A stretch of DNA of 64,000 bases. It comes from Anoplopoma fimbria. Lineage: Eukaryota; Chordata; Actinopteri; Perciformes; Anoplopomatidae. The stretch covers positions 20,940,555-21,004,554 of the forward strand of contig NC_072459.1 in the NCBI RefSeq assembly GCF_027596085.1. Reading direction: 5' to 3'. The notes below the pieces were generated by a model, which was not told the DNA's origin, ran no database searches, and was given only the letters and a program-made list of their open reading frames with translations. A program made the position numbers and the translations under genes. This document shows, piece after piece, positions 1 to 12,443 of this stretch (positions are counted from its first letter, which is position 1; every line of letters starts with the position of its first letter).

Positions 1-1300
1 AGCCCATATGGTAGTGAGAGCGTATTTATAAATCCGTCTCCGTTAATGCGAAAGCAGCTCACTTGCCCATGTTCAATGTGATACACTTGATATGTCGACG
101 CTTAATTTGGAGAGTTTACCTGCACCACCCCACCACCCTTTCCCTCTCTCTTACAGTCTTTCTTTAGGCATTGTTAAGACAGGAAACAGTTTGTTCGAGA
201 CACGACTCAATATATGTCCAAGGGGGGAAACTGTGGATTCATGAGCCCTTTTATTACACTCAAAATGAGTCCTGTTGTCTTTCTCTCTATCTGTGTTGTA
301 TTGGCATTAGGGGGAGTGAAATTCCTTACCAGTATGGTGCTTTCTGTGGGTTTTTAAAAGAAAATGAGTGCATGACATGTGCACATGCAAGGATGGGACT
401 GTTTGAGATAAAGCAAACACGACAACCTGCAATGCTTTAAATGCAAGTGCAACTTTAATCTTTGGCCGCAGATAAAAGAAGACGATGATCTGCTCAGATG
501 CATGTATACATTCACTGTATATGCATACATTGAATGTAACATTCTCATACCACCTATTTCCATTTCACATCAAGAGCACCTCCTTCTGAAGTGATTCACT
601 CCGACTACATGTTGGTATCTAATCAATAAGGGATTAAAATAGTCGTTAAGTGTGCAGTTAAAGGAAATAGTAATACATCGGGCGAACAATACAGATGAAA
701 CCATGTTTATTTGAAACTTGATTGTCACTTTATTTAACAAGAGCCGAGGTGGGGATGCTTCGTGAAGCATCCAGAAATAAACACTGCCCTCAAGTGGCCT
801 GTCACAAAGCATGCACCTTTCAGAGCAGCTTTTAATGTGTAAGACTTTGTTGTTAAAGAGACATGAAAAGTAGAAAAAACACGTGTTTTTGTGAACATTT
901 TAATGTAAACTAGTGATTGAAATATGCATTGTATATTGTTATACCAAGTATTATTTGCTATATCACAGTCAGCACATCGGCATTAACATATTTTAGAATA
1001 CAAGAAAAGAGAGTACAATTACATAATAAAGAAAACAATTTGTAGCAAATTGGGCCTTTTCACTTTTTGAAACATCAGGAGGTTGAGTTCAAAATCTTCA
1101 GAAATTGCGTAAATAAACAAACCGCCATGTGACCATGGATGTTGTTGGTCATTTGGATTTAGATTTAGTTTTTTAACTTTGAGCGGGGGGGGAAATAACT
1201 TAACATAAATAAGTGTAAAATAAAAATGAAGTGATTGCATTGGACCTGAATTAAATCTGTACTTACGATACTGAATTCTTCACTGTGAAAAATATAATTT
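1..1300. other. Upstream non-coding DNA, nothing recognised
   Basis: AT-rich sequence left of the prpsap2 promoter. No reading frame shows a recognisable protein and no convincing exon was found. The only structured item is a short perfect hairpin near 754-771 (arms GATGCTTC and GAAGCATC with a GT loop), lying in a stretch that resembles dispersed fish repeat sequence. Confidence 0.6.
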
Positions 1301-1309
1301 ATGTACGGG

Positions 1310-1380
1310 TTTATAAAGAGCACTTGAATGCATCTCGAAATCGCCCCTTTTCCATTTCCCTGCCTGTGATTGGTCGAGCT
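1310..1380 (+). promoter_or_regulatory. Candidate prpsap2 core promoter
   Basis: A TATA-like TTTATAAAG lies at about 1310 and an inverted CCAAT box (GATTGG) at about 1369. Both sit just upstream of a sequence that ends in a strong splice donor at 1501/1502. The location fits a pol II promoter for the non-coding first exon. The transcription start itself cannot be fixed from sequence, and the order (CCAAT downstream of the TATA-like motif) is atypical, so the TATA-like motif may be incidental. Confidence 0.4.
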
Positions 1381-1384
1381 GCAC

Positions 1385-1501
1385 GTCCATCAAAATATCG
1401 CAAGCAGTCGGACTGAGAGGGAACAGGTTGAGAAGAGCAGGAGGCTTGTATATTCAAATACTGTTGGTTGCAGATTGTAACCGAACCTAACACGCAAACT
1501 G
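1385..1501 (+). other. prpsap2: prpsap2 non-coding exon 1 (5'UTR)
   Basis: The segment ends ...CGCAAACTG followed by the donor GTGAGTATT at 1502. If joined to the acceptor at 3331, the frame of the PRPSAP2 protein meets a TAA stop at 1478-1480 and has no ATG between that stop and 3409. The exon is therefore untranslated in that frame, which supports ATG 3409 as the start. The left boundary (transcription start) is a guess. Confidence 0.5.
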
Positions 1502-3330
1502 GTGAGTATTATTGTTCTTTGTTTCATTTAATGCTCTTTAATATATATTGTTAATATAGACTTGCTCTACAAATCAATGCGCGTACTCAGGAGCTTTGCA
1601 AGATTATTCCTAGCGAGCTATCGCGTTACTACTCGTGTGTTACCGTTAGCTAACGTTATCTCATGATACTAGAGCCAGACGTTTCATATCAGCTGACGTT
1701 ACTTTAACACTAAGCTCATAGACGTTTTGCTTTTTATATAATGGGCATTGCAACTGCAGCTGAACTCTCGTTCTCGAACAGTCCGACAGCAACGTGACCG
1801 GCCGAGTCCCGTGAGTCCAGCTAGCTTAGCAGCATGTGACGCTACAGTCGTGACTGTGTTGATAGAGAACAGCGTCTGTTTACAATCACGAGTGGGACTG
1901 TTGTCATTGAGCCCCCAGTAAAACAGGTCACATGGTTTGCAGCCCAGCCTTTTATTTGCTCTGTTAAGCACCAACAACTTTACCTGTTATGGTAGCTTGT
2001 ATATTAAGATCTTGAGTAACTTAAAATAAATGAAACTCAAATGTCAGGACTAAAATAGGAAATAGAGCCACGAATTTGTGAATGGAGAAGTAGCATGCAT
2101 ACAAAGAAACGCTGGTGAAAGTGAAAAGTAGATTTGGATAAGGTTGTTGAAGGTGGAAGTTCACAGTTAAAGCTGTGTTGAAGCACTTCTAGTGAAGAAA
2201 CTAGCAATAGTATCCACCCTAGCAACCCAGCCCAACTGTTTCCCAAAGATTGTAGCTAGCGGCTCCAATAGTCGCAAAATGTGGCGACAGGTCGCAAAGT
2301 TATCAACACTGACCGCTCGTCCCTTCAGGCCTCCTTCCAAAGCCACTCCCTTAAATGATCACCATGGACGCAAACATATCCGAACAAACGTTAACAACCT
2401 TCACGGCTGTTGTTGGTACTCACAGCTGTCAAGCTAGCAGCTTGTGGCAGTCCTCCGGGAACGCGCATCGGGAACGCGCATCGAGTGCACGCAGGTACGC
2501 AGGTAGGTTGGTTGGTTGGTTGGTTGACGGGCAGCTCGGTTGGACTGGCATAAGCCAAAGATAACGTGTTTATTTTTTATTTTTGTCAAAGTATTTAATT
2601 CATTCAATGAGAGTTTCAACAAATGTTTTCAGGACATTGCCAACCATAGCTATAACTATCAAATAAGTGGTTTGAGTGGGCTTATGCAGTCATTTTTAAG
2701 CATCTTTAACTAAGGATATTGATCAAAACTATTGCAAATTCTGCACAATTGGTCAGGATATTTAAGAGTTTTTGTCGTTAGAGGATAGCCATTCTCAGGG
2801 TTTAAGAAGAGGCACGCATTATATTAGGTAGGGAAATGTAAAACCCCACTATTGGTTTAAAAAACAACACAAAGCTTCTTCAAAGATTGAGACGTTCTTG
2901 GACCTTTGCGTTTAGTTCAATATAGCTACAGCAGTGTGTGGCAAAAATAGAGAATTCCTCCTTGCTGTATGCAGCAAATTGATGATGAAGTCCTATGAGT
3001 CACATTCTGAGTTACTCTGAATTTACTCTTCTTAAAGAACTTTATGCCTCAGTTTGTGCTTGTTTGTTACTCCAACAAAGCCAAGAAGGATGGAGAACAC
3101 CTTCATTAGAGCTTCAGTTGGTGTAGTATTTTCATACTCCTGTTAACTCTCGTGATTTTGTGGTATGAGGAAACAGGTATTTAAGTACTAATTATGCTTT
3201 TATCTGAAAAAGCTGCTTTTTATGAAAAAAACTAAAACAAAAGCTCTTCAGGGACTAGTTGAGACCCGTTTCCTGTTCCTTCTCTACTCGAGTTTCGAGT
3301 GTTGACCAATTGACCCATTCTCCACTGCAG
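1502..3330 (+). other. prpsap2: prpsap2 intron 1
   Basis: Non-coding DNA between the first exon donor and the acceptor ...TCCACTGCAG at 3321-3330. It holds a two-copy 13-bp tandem repeat (GGGAACGCGCATC, around 2457-2482) and a short GGTT run near 2506-2525. No coding exon was recognised. Confidence 0.5.
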
Positions 3331-3408
3331 GAAGGGCTCAGCGCAGCGTGGGTGCCCAGGGATCCACTGCCTGAGTGCGGGGAGAGCAGCACCCGTGCCC
3401 CCGGAGAC

Positions 3409-3517
3409 ATGGACCACACCAAGGGCGGCCTGGTCATCTTCACTGCCAACTCGCACCCCGCCAGCCGCGAACTGGGCAAGAGGATCTCAGAGTGAGTAAG
3501 AGAGGCACAGATAACAT

Positions 3518-3570
<53 letters not shown>

Positions 3571-6500
3571 ATAAATAAGCCATATGGGTCCTTCTTGAAC
3601 AGGTTTCCTCACCTTCTTTGTCTCGGTGAACTTGAAAAGCATGTTAAAGAACATGCTTTTCAAGCTTTGACGTGCTGTGTTTTCTCCATCTGTTTTGCTG
3701 GTTTTGCTTGTGTCGACAATGTTAAATAGCACTCAAAAGACTGGCTACGCTTCACCAAAGACTAATGATACAGCAAAATATAGGCACTTTTTTTTCTTTT
3801 TGGTCTTACTCAAATAATTTACTAGGAAGCAGCAGCCGAGTGCAATAAGTTCGCTTGTTGACACTTTCAGAACGTCAATAGTTAAAAGGTGCAATTTGTA
3901 ACATCTGGCCATAATTATAGTTTTGAGACATTCAAAAATGAACGTTTTCAACAGAACGTGAAGAAGTTACAGTGTCAAAGATGTCAATGTATTGTGCTGC
4001 AGAGATATCTATTGGAATGAGCATGCTAACAAGCTAGCACTTGTGCCTGGGTAGTTGATAGCGAGTCACTATGGCATCCAGTCTGTTCTCAGTCCAACAA
4101 GAAAGGACAAGAAGGTAGAGCTGACCAGAGGGAATGTCAATAATACATTCATGGTTTGTGTACCTTTTCTGTGGATTGTTTTTTGGATTAAATAACAAGT
4201 GGCTGAAACAAGACCTTCAGTTAGCGGTTAGATGTAGCAACTCATACAGCACAGTCATAAAATGGTCACTGCCTGCATCGTTTACAAAGCTCTTTAGTTA
4301 TTACTGAACTCCTCATCTGCAGCCTGCTGAAAACAATGAATATAGGTGCATGATGGGTTGCAACAACGTCCGTATTTCATGTGTAAACAGAACATTTACC
4401 AAAAGTGCAAAATCGCATTCCTGGACTCCAAAAGTGCATGTTTACAGAACAAATAAAGGAGCTTGGGTCAGACACTGAATCCCATTCTCTGTGTGTGTTT
4501 GTGCGTGAGAGCTGAAATGAAACCCAGCATTTTAACAGTTAACACGACAACTTCTAGTGTAATATCATTTACACTCTCTTGTTAGTGAGATAATAACATG
4601 CGCTGCTTTCTCTCAGCATTCCTTCATTCTGTACAACTGTAAACATTCTAGCGTCCTCCGACTTCTTTCTCTCTCTCTCTCTCTCTCTCTTAGGCGGTTA
4701 GGGGTGGAGCTTGGCAAGGTGCAGGTGTACCAGGAGGATAACAGAGGTAAGGTGACATCTGACAGAGAATGGCTCCCTGTGCATGTGTAGATGTTGACTT
4801 ATTCTTTTTTTTTTTAACTTATGAAGTATTATCAGACGCGTTTGCATTCACGCAATTTTTAATGCAGATGTTAAAGGATCGCATTTGAAAAGCGGTATGG
4901 AAACAGCAATATTCGATTAAAACTTCTTCAATACGCTCGCTTGAGATTTTTTTTTTTCTGATAAAGTAATAGTTTATGCGAGAATTGGACTGTGGAAACG
5001 CATTTCTCGAATAGATTCTGACTTGGCGCAGATTTAACTCACGTGAATGGCAGGAAAGAAGTTATATAGAATTATGTTCTCTTGATAATAACTAATTTTG
5101 TTTGAAAAGTATTCATTACAATTTTGAGATAATGAAGAGAAGATAATCAGCTTGCAGATGTATGGAACATTATTTAGTAATTTTGTTTTACCTTTTTGCT
5201 TCATAGTGTAAATTCCTTACATATGTAAAAAGAAAGGTCTGTTTGAGTCAACACCACCAGAAGGAGATGAAGACAGGTTTATTGTTTTCCCTGAAGAGGA
5301 AAGACTTGTTATGCATGTTTATGTAAATGAGGTGAGACTTAAGTCCAATGTTGTATTGCTCATTATATATTCATATTCATGTGATTACACTTTTAAGTAA
5401 AATGTTCCTGTGCCTTTTTTTTTTTCTAGCTGGGCTGTTATTCATATTTAAAAGTTTGTTTTAGGAAGAGACATTTCTTTTTTTTTGTGTCCGATATTAA
5501 TTGTCTAAACTTGGAGACGTGCTGTTTTTTTTAAATGTTATTTGTAAGAAATTCTTCTTCACAAACTAGACTTTACTTTTTTCCCCACAATACCCATGCT
5601 GTTTGTTTTGCGTATTCAACACAGCTCTTCTACTGATAATCAGGAACAATCTCCAAACAAGCTGCTTGCACCTGTTTTATCGCAACACTGATGCATGTGA
5701 GACAAAACAAAAGGGCAAATATTCAGCGTGGCAGATTACATATCTTAAGATAATTTCAAGTGCAGGCGAGAGGATTTCTGCGTTGGATGTGCAGTGGAAT
5801 ATGAACATTTTAGAGTAAATGTGAATAGTCAAAGTTTGAATTGGCTGTCAGCTCTGACTCTTGTTTCCTCTGTTTCTGTTGGACATTTGGCTCTGCATAG
5901 GAGGCATTTTGTTTCCTAATCTCTTATCCGTGGGAGGCACATTGTTGGAATGCTGGTATCTACAGTGGGGGGGCACACAAAGGGTGCATGTAGCCCTCTA
6001 ATGAAGCTGACAGGCCTTGCAGGTTCAGATACGAGGTAGGAGCGCGTTCCACTTTCTCGCGGTCAGTTCTCACAGTCCCTTGTTTTTGTTTCCATAGAAA
6101 CGCGGGTGCAGGTCCAAGAGTCTGTGCGAGGCAAAGATGTCTTTGTGATCCAGACGGTGTCCAAGTAAGACAGAACATGCACAAAGTGTTTTTTCCCCAC
6201 CTTAAAACATGTCCCTCACACTGCTGTCTCCCTTCTCCATCCTCCCCTCCCCCCAGGGACGTGAACACCACCATCATGGAGATGCTGATCCTGGTGTACG
6301 CGTGCAGGACGTCCTGCGCCAGGAGCATCACGGGCGTCCTCCCCTACTTCCCCTACAGCAAGCAGTGCAAGATGAGGAAGAGGGGCTCCATCGTCTCCAA
6401 GCTCATCGCCTCCATGATGTGTAAAGCTGGTAGGTGGGAGGGGGTTGCCTTTTTGTGTAAAGTAGGACAACATGTTGTCCTACAAGGCTGATGACAGTGC

Positions 6501-9316
6501 GCCCATCTCTGCACACATTGTTGTAAAAATGCGAGCATTAACGCTATGGAACTGCCTGTTTTGTGTAGGTCTCACCCACCTGATCACCATGGACCTCCAT
6601 CAGAAAGAGATCCAAGGCTTCTTTAACATCCCAGTGGACAATCTGAGAGCCTCCCCCTTCCTGCTGCAGTACATACAGGAAGAGGTAAACACAGCAGGCT
6701 ACATACACAATATGACTGCATATTAAAGGACCTCCATACTAGCCTTCCTATTTTGTTTTTAGGCAATCAGAAGTGACACAAGAGGGTGGAGCATAGCACA
6801 ACCGCAGGCTGAATAAGACATTTATGGGCCCCGCCCTAAAGCATACTCTGCTTTATGGTCTATTTGACTCTAAATGGACCATAATTCACTAAATGAGCAT
6901 CATGCTGTATGTAAGAAGACTTGAAACTAGAGATTGAGACCATAAACTCATGTTTCCAATGTTTCCTGAGGGAATAAATCAAGTGAGACGTAGAGTCATT
7001 TTCTCATAGGCTTATATACAACCAGAGGAGTCGCCCCCTGCTGGACATTAGAAAGAATGCAGGTTGAAGACACTTCTGCATTGACTTCACTTTTCAGAAC
7101 CGGAGGTTGCCGCCTGGTTTGCTTAACTTTAACCCCACATATTTGAAGAGGCTCATACTGTTGTTAATGGTGTCAAACTACAGGTTGAACCTTTGTCCCA
7201 TATCCTCTACAACACGTGATGCAGGTTTGCTGGTTGAGTCCAGAAAACATATAACGAGTCAGCGTTTTTGCACAACCCGTTTTTCCGCCTGCATTTGTCT
7301 CTTCTTCAAGTCAATGTGTTTTTTCGGTTGGATGCCGGAAGTAATGCTTGCAGTGAATACAAGAGATTTTAACGCTTTGAGCTATGATAAACACATATGT
7401 AACTAAATACCCCCCTCTTGTGGATTTTGAAGCCTGTAAATTTCACGCTTTCGAAAATCTTAAAATTTGTGGAGATAATCTTGCGGAACAAAACGTGTAA
7501 GTATCAAAACCTTTTGTTTGCCAGAGATTATTTTATTCAATAATCCAAAATGAAAAGAAATCCCATTGGCTTTCTGTCGAGGGAACCAGTAGGATGCCAA
7601 CTTCCTGTCGTGCCTCCAAAGCTTTTTCATCCTTAAGGTAACGGTGGCAGATTGGCCACTGAAATTCTTATTAACAGTGGGTCCTTGATTTTTAACAGGG
7701 TAGACAAAATCAGGCTTCTCACCTTTTACATGCTCACCAGTTAATGATCCACGTAGAGGATATGGAAATCCAGAAACTGACCCTAAAAGAGAACTGTCAG
7801 TCATATGCAAATCAGACATTAAATGTGTGACCTCTTTTTCCCTCCAGATCCCTGACTATAGAAATGCTGTGATTGTGGCCAAATCCCCAGCCTCTGCCAA
7901 AAGGTACAGTCAGCCCTCCTCACTCACTGGTTATTAACTCGCAGATCCTTCAACTGTGCTGAGCTGTAACTCATTACATCACATCAGTAACTGATAAGTT
8001 AATTAGAAACCTTTTGTTCAAATTATTTTCCTATCCTGAGGAAGTTATGGTCAACTGCATTTATGTAGCATCACACAGTATTATTTCTGACAGAACCACA
8101 GCGCCAAAGTTGGAAATGTTGCAACAAAAGTTGTCTATTATATTTACGATTAATTCTTTTTTTTTTTTTTTTTGCACTGTTGCCGTGGTAACTGAACTGT
8201 TCCCTCTTATCTTGGTGAATCAGGGCTCAGTCGTTTGCCGAGCGGCTGCGTCTGGGCATAGCGGTGATCCACGGTGAAGCTCAGGACCCCGAGTCGGACC
8301 AGGTGGACGGCCGACACTCGCCACCCACCGTCAAGACCACCGGAGCCATTCACCCCAGCATGGAGATCCCATGTAATGCACACACAAATGCAGTTACGAA
8401 ACCGAAACATGTAACCGCCATTTAAAGAATAGGTTTTAAGTAAATTATCTTCCCTTTTTTTGTTTGGTTTACAGTGTTGATCCCCAAAGAGAAGCCTCCC
8501 ATCACGGTGGTAGGAGACGTAGGAGGACGCATCGCCATCATAGTGGTGAGAGCACGCAGTTTGATAGTGGCTTTTTTTTAATTTATTTTTTATTAATATT
8601 GAGATCACGATTATTCCCATTTTTGTTTTTGGGGGGTAGGAGGGGACAAAATATAATTTATTACACATTCCGTCAAATGTCGCAGTCGATCATTTAATTC
8701 CGGGAGGCCACGATCAACATTCACTTTATTGTTCAGTTTGTTGGTTTGTTTTAATTCAATTGAAACTAAATAGAATTGTCTAAGGATGTTTTAGGGAAGA
8801 AACTTGAGATGGTACTCAAAGTAAATGTTCCTCATTAGAGGGTGAATTGGTGCTTTTACATGTTGAAAGTTGATTAGCTTGTTTGAGACGGGCCTATTTG
8901 TCCCACAGGATGACATCATTGACGACGTCGACAGTTTCGTGGCAGCAGCGGAGACGCTGAAGGAAAGGGGGGCCTACAAGATCTTCGTCATGGCAACACA
9001 CGGCATCCTCTCCTTGGACGCCCCCAGGTTCATAGAGGAGTCAGCCATCGACGAGGTGAGCGAGTAGTCTGTTACACTCTACTTACTTTACCTGCACCAC
9101 CTTTCTCCCCTTCACATCTCTCTCACCCTCGTCATCATCATCATCATCTTCCTCCAGGTGGTGGTGACCAACACGATTCCCCACGAGCTCCAGAAGCTCC
9201 AGTGTCCAAAGATCAAGACCGTCGACATCAGCATGATCCTGTCGGAGGCCATCCGCCGCATCCACAACGGGGAGTCCATGTCCTACCTGTTCCACAACAT
9301 CGGAGTGGACGACTGA
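3409..9316 (+). CDS. prpsap2: Phosphoribosyl pyrophosphate synthetase-associated protein 2 (PAP41)
   Basis: Non-catalytic partner of PRPP synthetases; it joins the large cytosolic PRPS complex and restrains synthesis of PRPP, the precursor of purines, pyrimidines and NAD. Coding exons: 3409-3491 (exon itself opens at 3331), 4694-4746, 6098-6164, 6257-6429, 6569-6684, 7848-7903, 8224-8372, 8475-8545, 8909-9055, 9158-9316. The sum is 1074 nt, 357 aa plus TGA, with GT-AG introns and exact phases throughout. The fold is recognised by [30 protein letters not shown] and [16 protein letters not shown] (the degenerate PRPP-binding loop). The insert containing [10 protein letters not shown] between the two halves is specific to PAP proteins and absent from the catalytic synthetases. 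PAP2 is preferred over PAP1 because of [26 protein letters not shown] and the C-terminus NIGVDD. Human PRPSAP2 is about 369 aa, with a longer N-terminus. The gene is intact; intron 5 and introns 1-3 carry dispersed repeats. Confidence 0.96.
3521..3568. repeat. (AC)n microsatellite in prpsap2 intron 2
   Basis: Uninterrupted AC dinucleotide tract of 48 bp starting 30 nt downstream of the exon 2 splice donor, so the transcript carries a CA-repeat just inside the intron. Confidence 0.98.
4670..4690. repeat. (CT)n tract forming the polypyrimidine tract of prpsap2 exon 3
   Basis: A CT dinucleotide run directly precedes the TTAG acceptor at 4690-4693. It serves as the polypyrimidine tract for the 53-nt exon 3. 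Confidence 0.85.
6827..7095 (+). repeat. Dispersed repeat family A, copy 1 (prpsap2 intron 6)
   Basis: About 270 bp that matches the reverse complement of 62613-62898. Shared blocks include GAGACCATAAACTCATGTTT, GAGGGAATAAATCAA and CATTTTCTCATAG, in the same order and spacing. No ORF or tRNA promoter box is evident, so it is probably a non-autonomous element or a fragment of one. Family name unknown. Confidence 0.8.
7235..7632 (+). repeat. Dispersed repeat family B, copy 1 (prpsap2 intron 6)
   Basis: About 400 bp with a diverged direct copy at 14304-14746. Shared landmarks in order: GAGTCAGCGTTTTTGCAC, GTCAAT(G/A)(T/C)GTTTTTT, AGATTATCTTGC(T/G)GAACAAAAC (approximate), ATTGGCTTT(C/T)TGT and GGGAACCAGT followed by ACTTCCTG. 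No coding capacity recognised. Confidence 0.75.
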
Positions 9317-9325
9317 ACGACCTGC

Positions 9326-9446
<121 letters not shown>

Positions 9447-9562
9447 TTTGCCTTGTCAGGTCTCTTTAGAAACATAGAGGTCAAACACTGAAAACGCTAC
9501 AGTATCCATGTCCTGCTTGTATCATATACATAAATGCTAACCTCTTTTTCTTTGAGTGCAGC

Positions 9563-10376
9563 TTTAAGGGGTAGTTTGGATGTTTTGAAAATGGGTTGTA
9601 CGAGGTACTTATACATAGTGTATTAGTCAGCGTATTAGTTATAGTAGATGGCGGTTGGAGAGGCAGACAGGAGCAGAACTGCTGAGAGCAGGGGCGGCAG
9701 CAGCAAAATGGATTTTAGACACCTAAGAAAATATGTGTGTATATATATATACCAGGTTAAGTGTATGCTATATTTAGAATATATTTACTGGTTTACCTTA
9801 GCGTTCTGAAGGGAAACTAGGGCCGTTATCTACGCTCTCTTCAAAGCCACCAGACTCCTTTGATGAGATGTGATTTTTACCTTGCAGAACACGAGTCGCC
9901 GGTATACCGCTGCCTCAATCAGTTAGTTTGTTTACGTTAATGTGTGAATTTGGTGAATCCGTACCAACCCTTTAAAACGCCAAAGTCACACTAACAAAAA
10001 CGATCGAGGTAGTGGTTTAACTATTAACTCCAGTGTTCTGCAAGGCAAAATTGCTATTTTTGTCAAAGGAGTCTAGTGGCCTTGAAGAGAGCATAGATAA
10101 GGGCTTAAGTTCCCTGTCAGAAAGGGCTGTCCGACGGCAGGCAAAAGCGGTAAAAATGTTCTAAATATAGTGTACACTTAAACTGAAATCGTTTCTTTTA
10201 GATGCTAAAATACGTTTAGCTGCTGCCCCCGTCCTCATCAGTACAAAGCTTTGATACTGTGCTGGTACTCCCGCCTGTTTCTCCAAACTGATGGCGTTGC
10301 CGAACCACATCGACTGTAGCTAACTCACTGACTGTGGATAAGCCCACTTGGAAAAAAATCTGAACTCTCCCTTTAA
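9563..10376. mobile_element. Foldback (long inverted repeat) MITE-like element
   Basis: The two ends are inverted copies (left TTTAAGGGGTAGTTTGGAT, right ATCTGAACTCTCCCTTTAA). The inversion continues inward: CTACGCTCTCTTCAAAGCCA near 9832 pairs with the TGGCCTTGAAGAGAGCATAG region near 10077, and TTGCAGAACAC near 9884 pairs with GTGTTCTGCAA near 10033. The arms are about 390-400 bp and meet around 9955-9980. Arm identity looks moderate, so it is an old insertion. It has no ORF. It lies in the likely 3'UTR of prpsap2. Confidence 0.8.
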
Positions 10377-10391
10377 CAGATAAGATGACTG

Positions 10392-10393
<2 letters not shown>

Positions 10394-10436
<43 letters not shown>

Positions 10437-10443
10437 ACACACA
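10394..10443. repeat. (AC)n microsatellite
   Basis: AC tract of about 50 bp interrupted by AGAC near 10431, immediately right of the foldback element. Confidence 0.95.
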
Positions 10444-10739
10444 GATCTGTGCCCTCGATGTACTACTGCCTGTCTCTCCCTCTGCTGCCCTCGTCAAACA
10501 GCACACACACTCACCTCAGTTTTTTTACTCTCATCTCCATCTTGTCTACATTTCTCTCCATAGAAGTGAATGTTCCTCTTAGAACAGGATATTTTTAAGC
10601 ATTAACCCCCCCCCCTTACCCTTGCAGTAAAATCTCCTTTTTACTGATAGCATCAGATTGAGTGCCAGTGCCTTCTACAGGACATACTCCCAACAACACT
10701 CAGGCCTTCACTACTATACACAACTCGGCTAACAGAGCT

Positions 10740-10749
10740 AATAAATAAA
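10740..10749 (+). promoter_or_regulatory. prpsap2: Candidate polyadenylation signals, prpsap2
   Basis: Two overlapping AATAAA hexamers, the first canonical signals downstream of the stop codon. Confidence 0.4.
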
Positions 10750-11364
10750 GGCCCCTGTATTGAATCCAGGAAAGTACAGGTTCCCAGCTAATTAGCATGT
10801 GTAGAGTATCAGAGTGCATGTTTAACCCCTTTGTGTTTATTTATGTGGTGTCTGAAATTGGCTACTAATGTTAGTTTAGACTCCTACTAGCTGTCAGCGG
10901 TTGCCATAGCACCGAGATGCTGATCTGGTGTCAAATCTACTCATTGCTAAACTGGAATTAACGCAGGAAGTACGTCTCGGTCTGGTTAATTGGGCGTTAC
11001 AAACATTTTAAAGGCGCGTCATGAGTCATCCATTTAACATTGTGTGCCATCATTTCAATGCTTGCTCATGTTTTATATTTGTTCATTCCACAGAAGAGCC
11101 GTTGGGCCTCTGGCTGGAGGGCTCTGGGCAGTTTTACACTCCGGTTAAAAGTGGAAGGTCGTTCTTAATTATGAGTTAAGATCATCATGGATGAGACTGA
11201 AGTTTGCTCAGACACACCTGCAGTTAAAGCAGGAAGAGTAAATCAAAACTTTTTTTTTTTTTTTTTTTTTCTGATGAGCATAACTTGACTGAAGCAGGTC
11301 TTTGTCACTTTACCAGATGTGTTCCAAAAAAAATGTTTTGTATTTATTTTCAGCACTTCTTATG

Positions 11365-11370
11365 AATAAA
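11365..11370 (+). promoter_or_regulatory. prpsap2: Alternative polyadenylation signal, prpsap2
   Basis: AATAAA within TATGAATAAATGATG. It would give a 3'UTR of about 2.07 kb. It is competitive with the 10740 signals and neither can be confirmed from sequence alone. Confidence 0.35.
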
Positions 11371-12443
11371 TGATGACCTATGAAAGTAGAGACTATCTCA
11401 TTTTGTAATTTATAAATCGGGTGTGGGCCTTCTGGCTGACGCATGCTCTTGTTATAGCAGGTGCAACGGTCCGCATGTTAGCATGCCTAACACTGGGCAT
11501 TTAACAAAATAAAGCTAAAGCTGATGGGTAAGTCATTAGTTTTACAGGTTCAATACCAAATGGTAAGTCATGAAAATACATATAAGCATATCAAATAAAA
11601 TAACTTTATATGTACATTTTAAACTGGTGGTTCCCAACCTTTACAAAAAACAGTTGGGCCAGTTGTCACATTTCGGATGTGTGAGATTTCAGCAGTCCCA
11701 CCAAAGTAAGTTTATCTCTAAAATTTAACAAAATTACTGCTCAAGGCCCAAAGAGGTCATATGAACATATATTTTGAACTTTGTCTTAAAAATGTAATAA
11801 AATGTGCAGTTTGTTTTCTCTCCATACAATAATAATTTTACAACTTTGCCCTATTTATCTAAACTGCTGGATTAAAAATATGAAAATATTATAATAATCA
11901 ATAGTTAAAGCGGCTACCACAGAAAATAGCCACACACAGGTTGATGCCTCAATATTAAAAATAAAATAAAATCAGATATAATAATGTATCACACCAAAAT
12001 GAGGAGGTTTTTAGTTTAATACTTTATAATACTTTTTTTGCACTCACCTATCCCTTTTCCAAGAGTGTCTGAGAACTACGGTGGCCTCCAGGTGACATAA
12101 AAAAAGTGAAAAGCTTTCTCCAGAACCAGTGGTTTGTCCGTTCTGGGCTACTGTAGAAACATTGAAGACTCCGTGAAGAGGACTAGCTTCCTATGTAGAT
12201 AAGAAGGACTCATGCCAAGCTAACAAAAACAACACAATTCGCAATAGTTTCATGTAATATCACAAATTAAAACAGATATGAATATTATAATCCATTCCTG
12301 CCAATAAATCCCTCTTAATCCTTAACACTGGCCCTTTAAGTACATTGAGCTGCTGATATGTCTCTACTTTTACTTAAGTAGGATCTGGAATGCAGGACCT
12401 TCACTTGAGATACAGTATTTTAACATGAATGTATGGTCAGATA

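Noticed and set aside
5960..6331. 123-aa - strand ORF
   Set aside because: Antisense to prpsap2 exons 4-5, with no family resemblance.
8207..8668. 153-aa - strand ORF
   Set aside because: Antisense to prpsap2 exons 8-9; crosses their splice sites.
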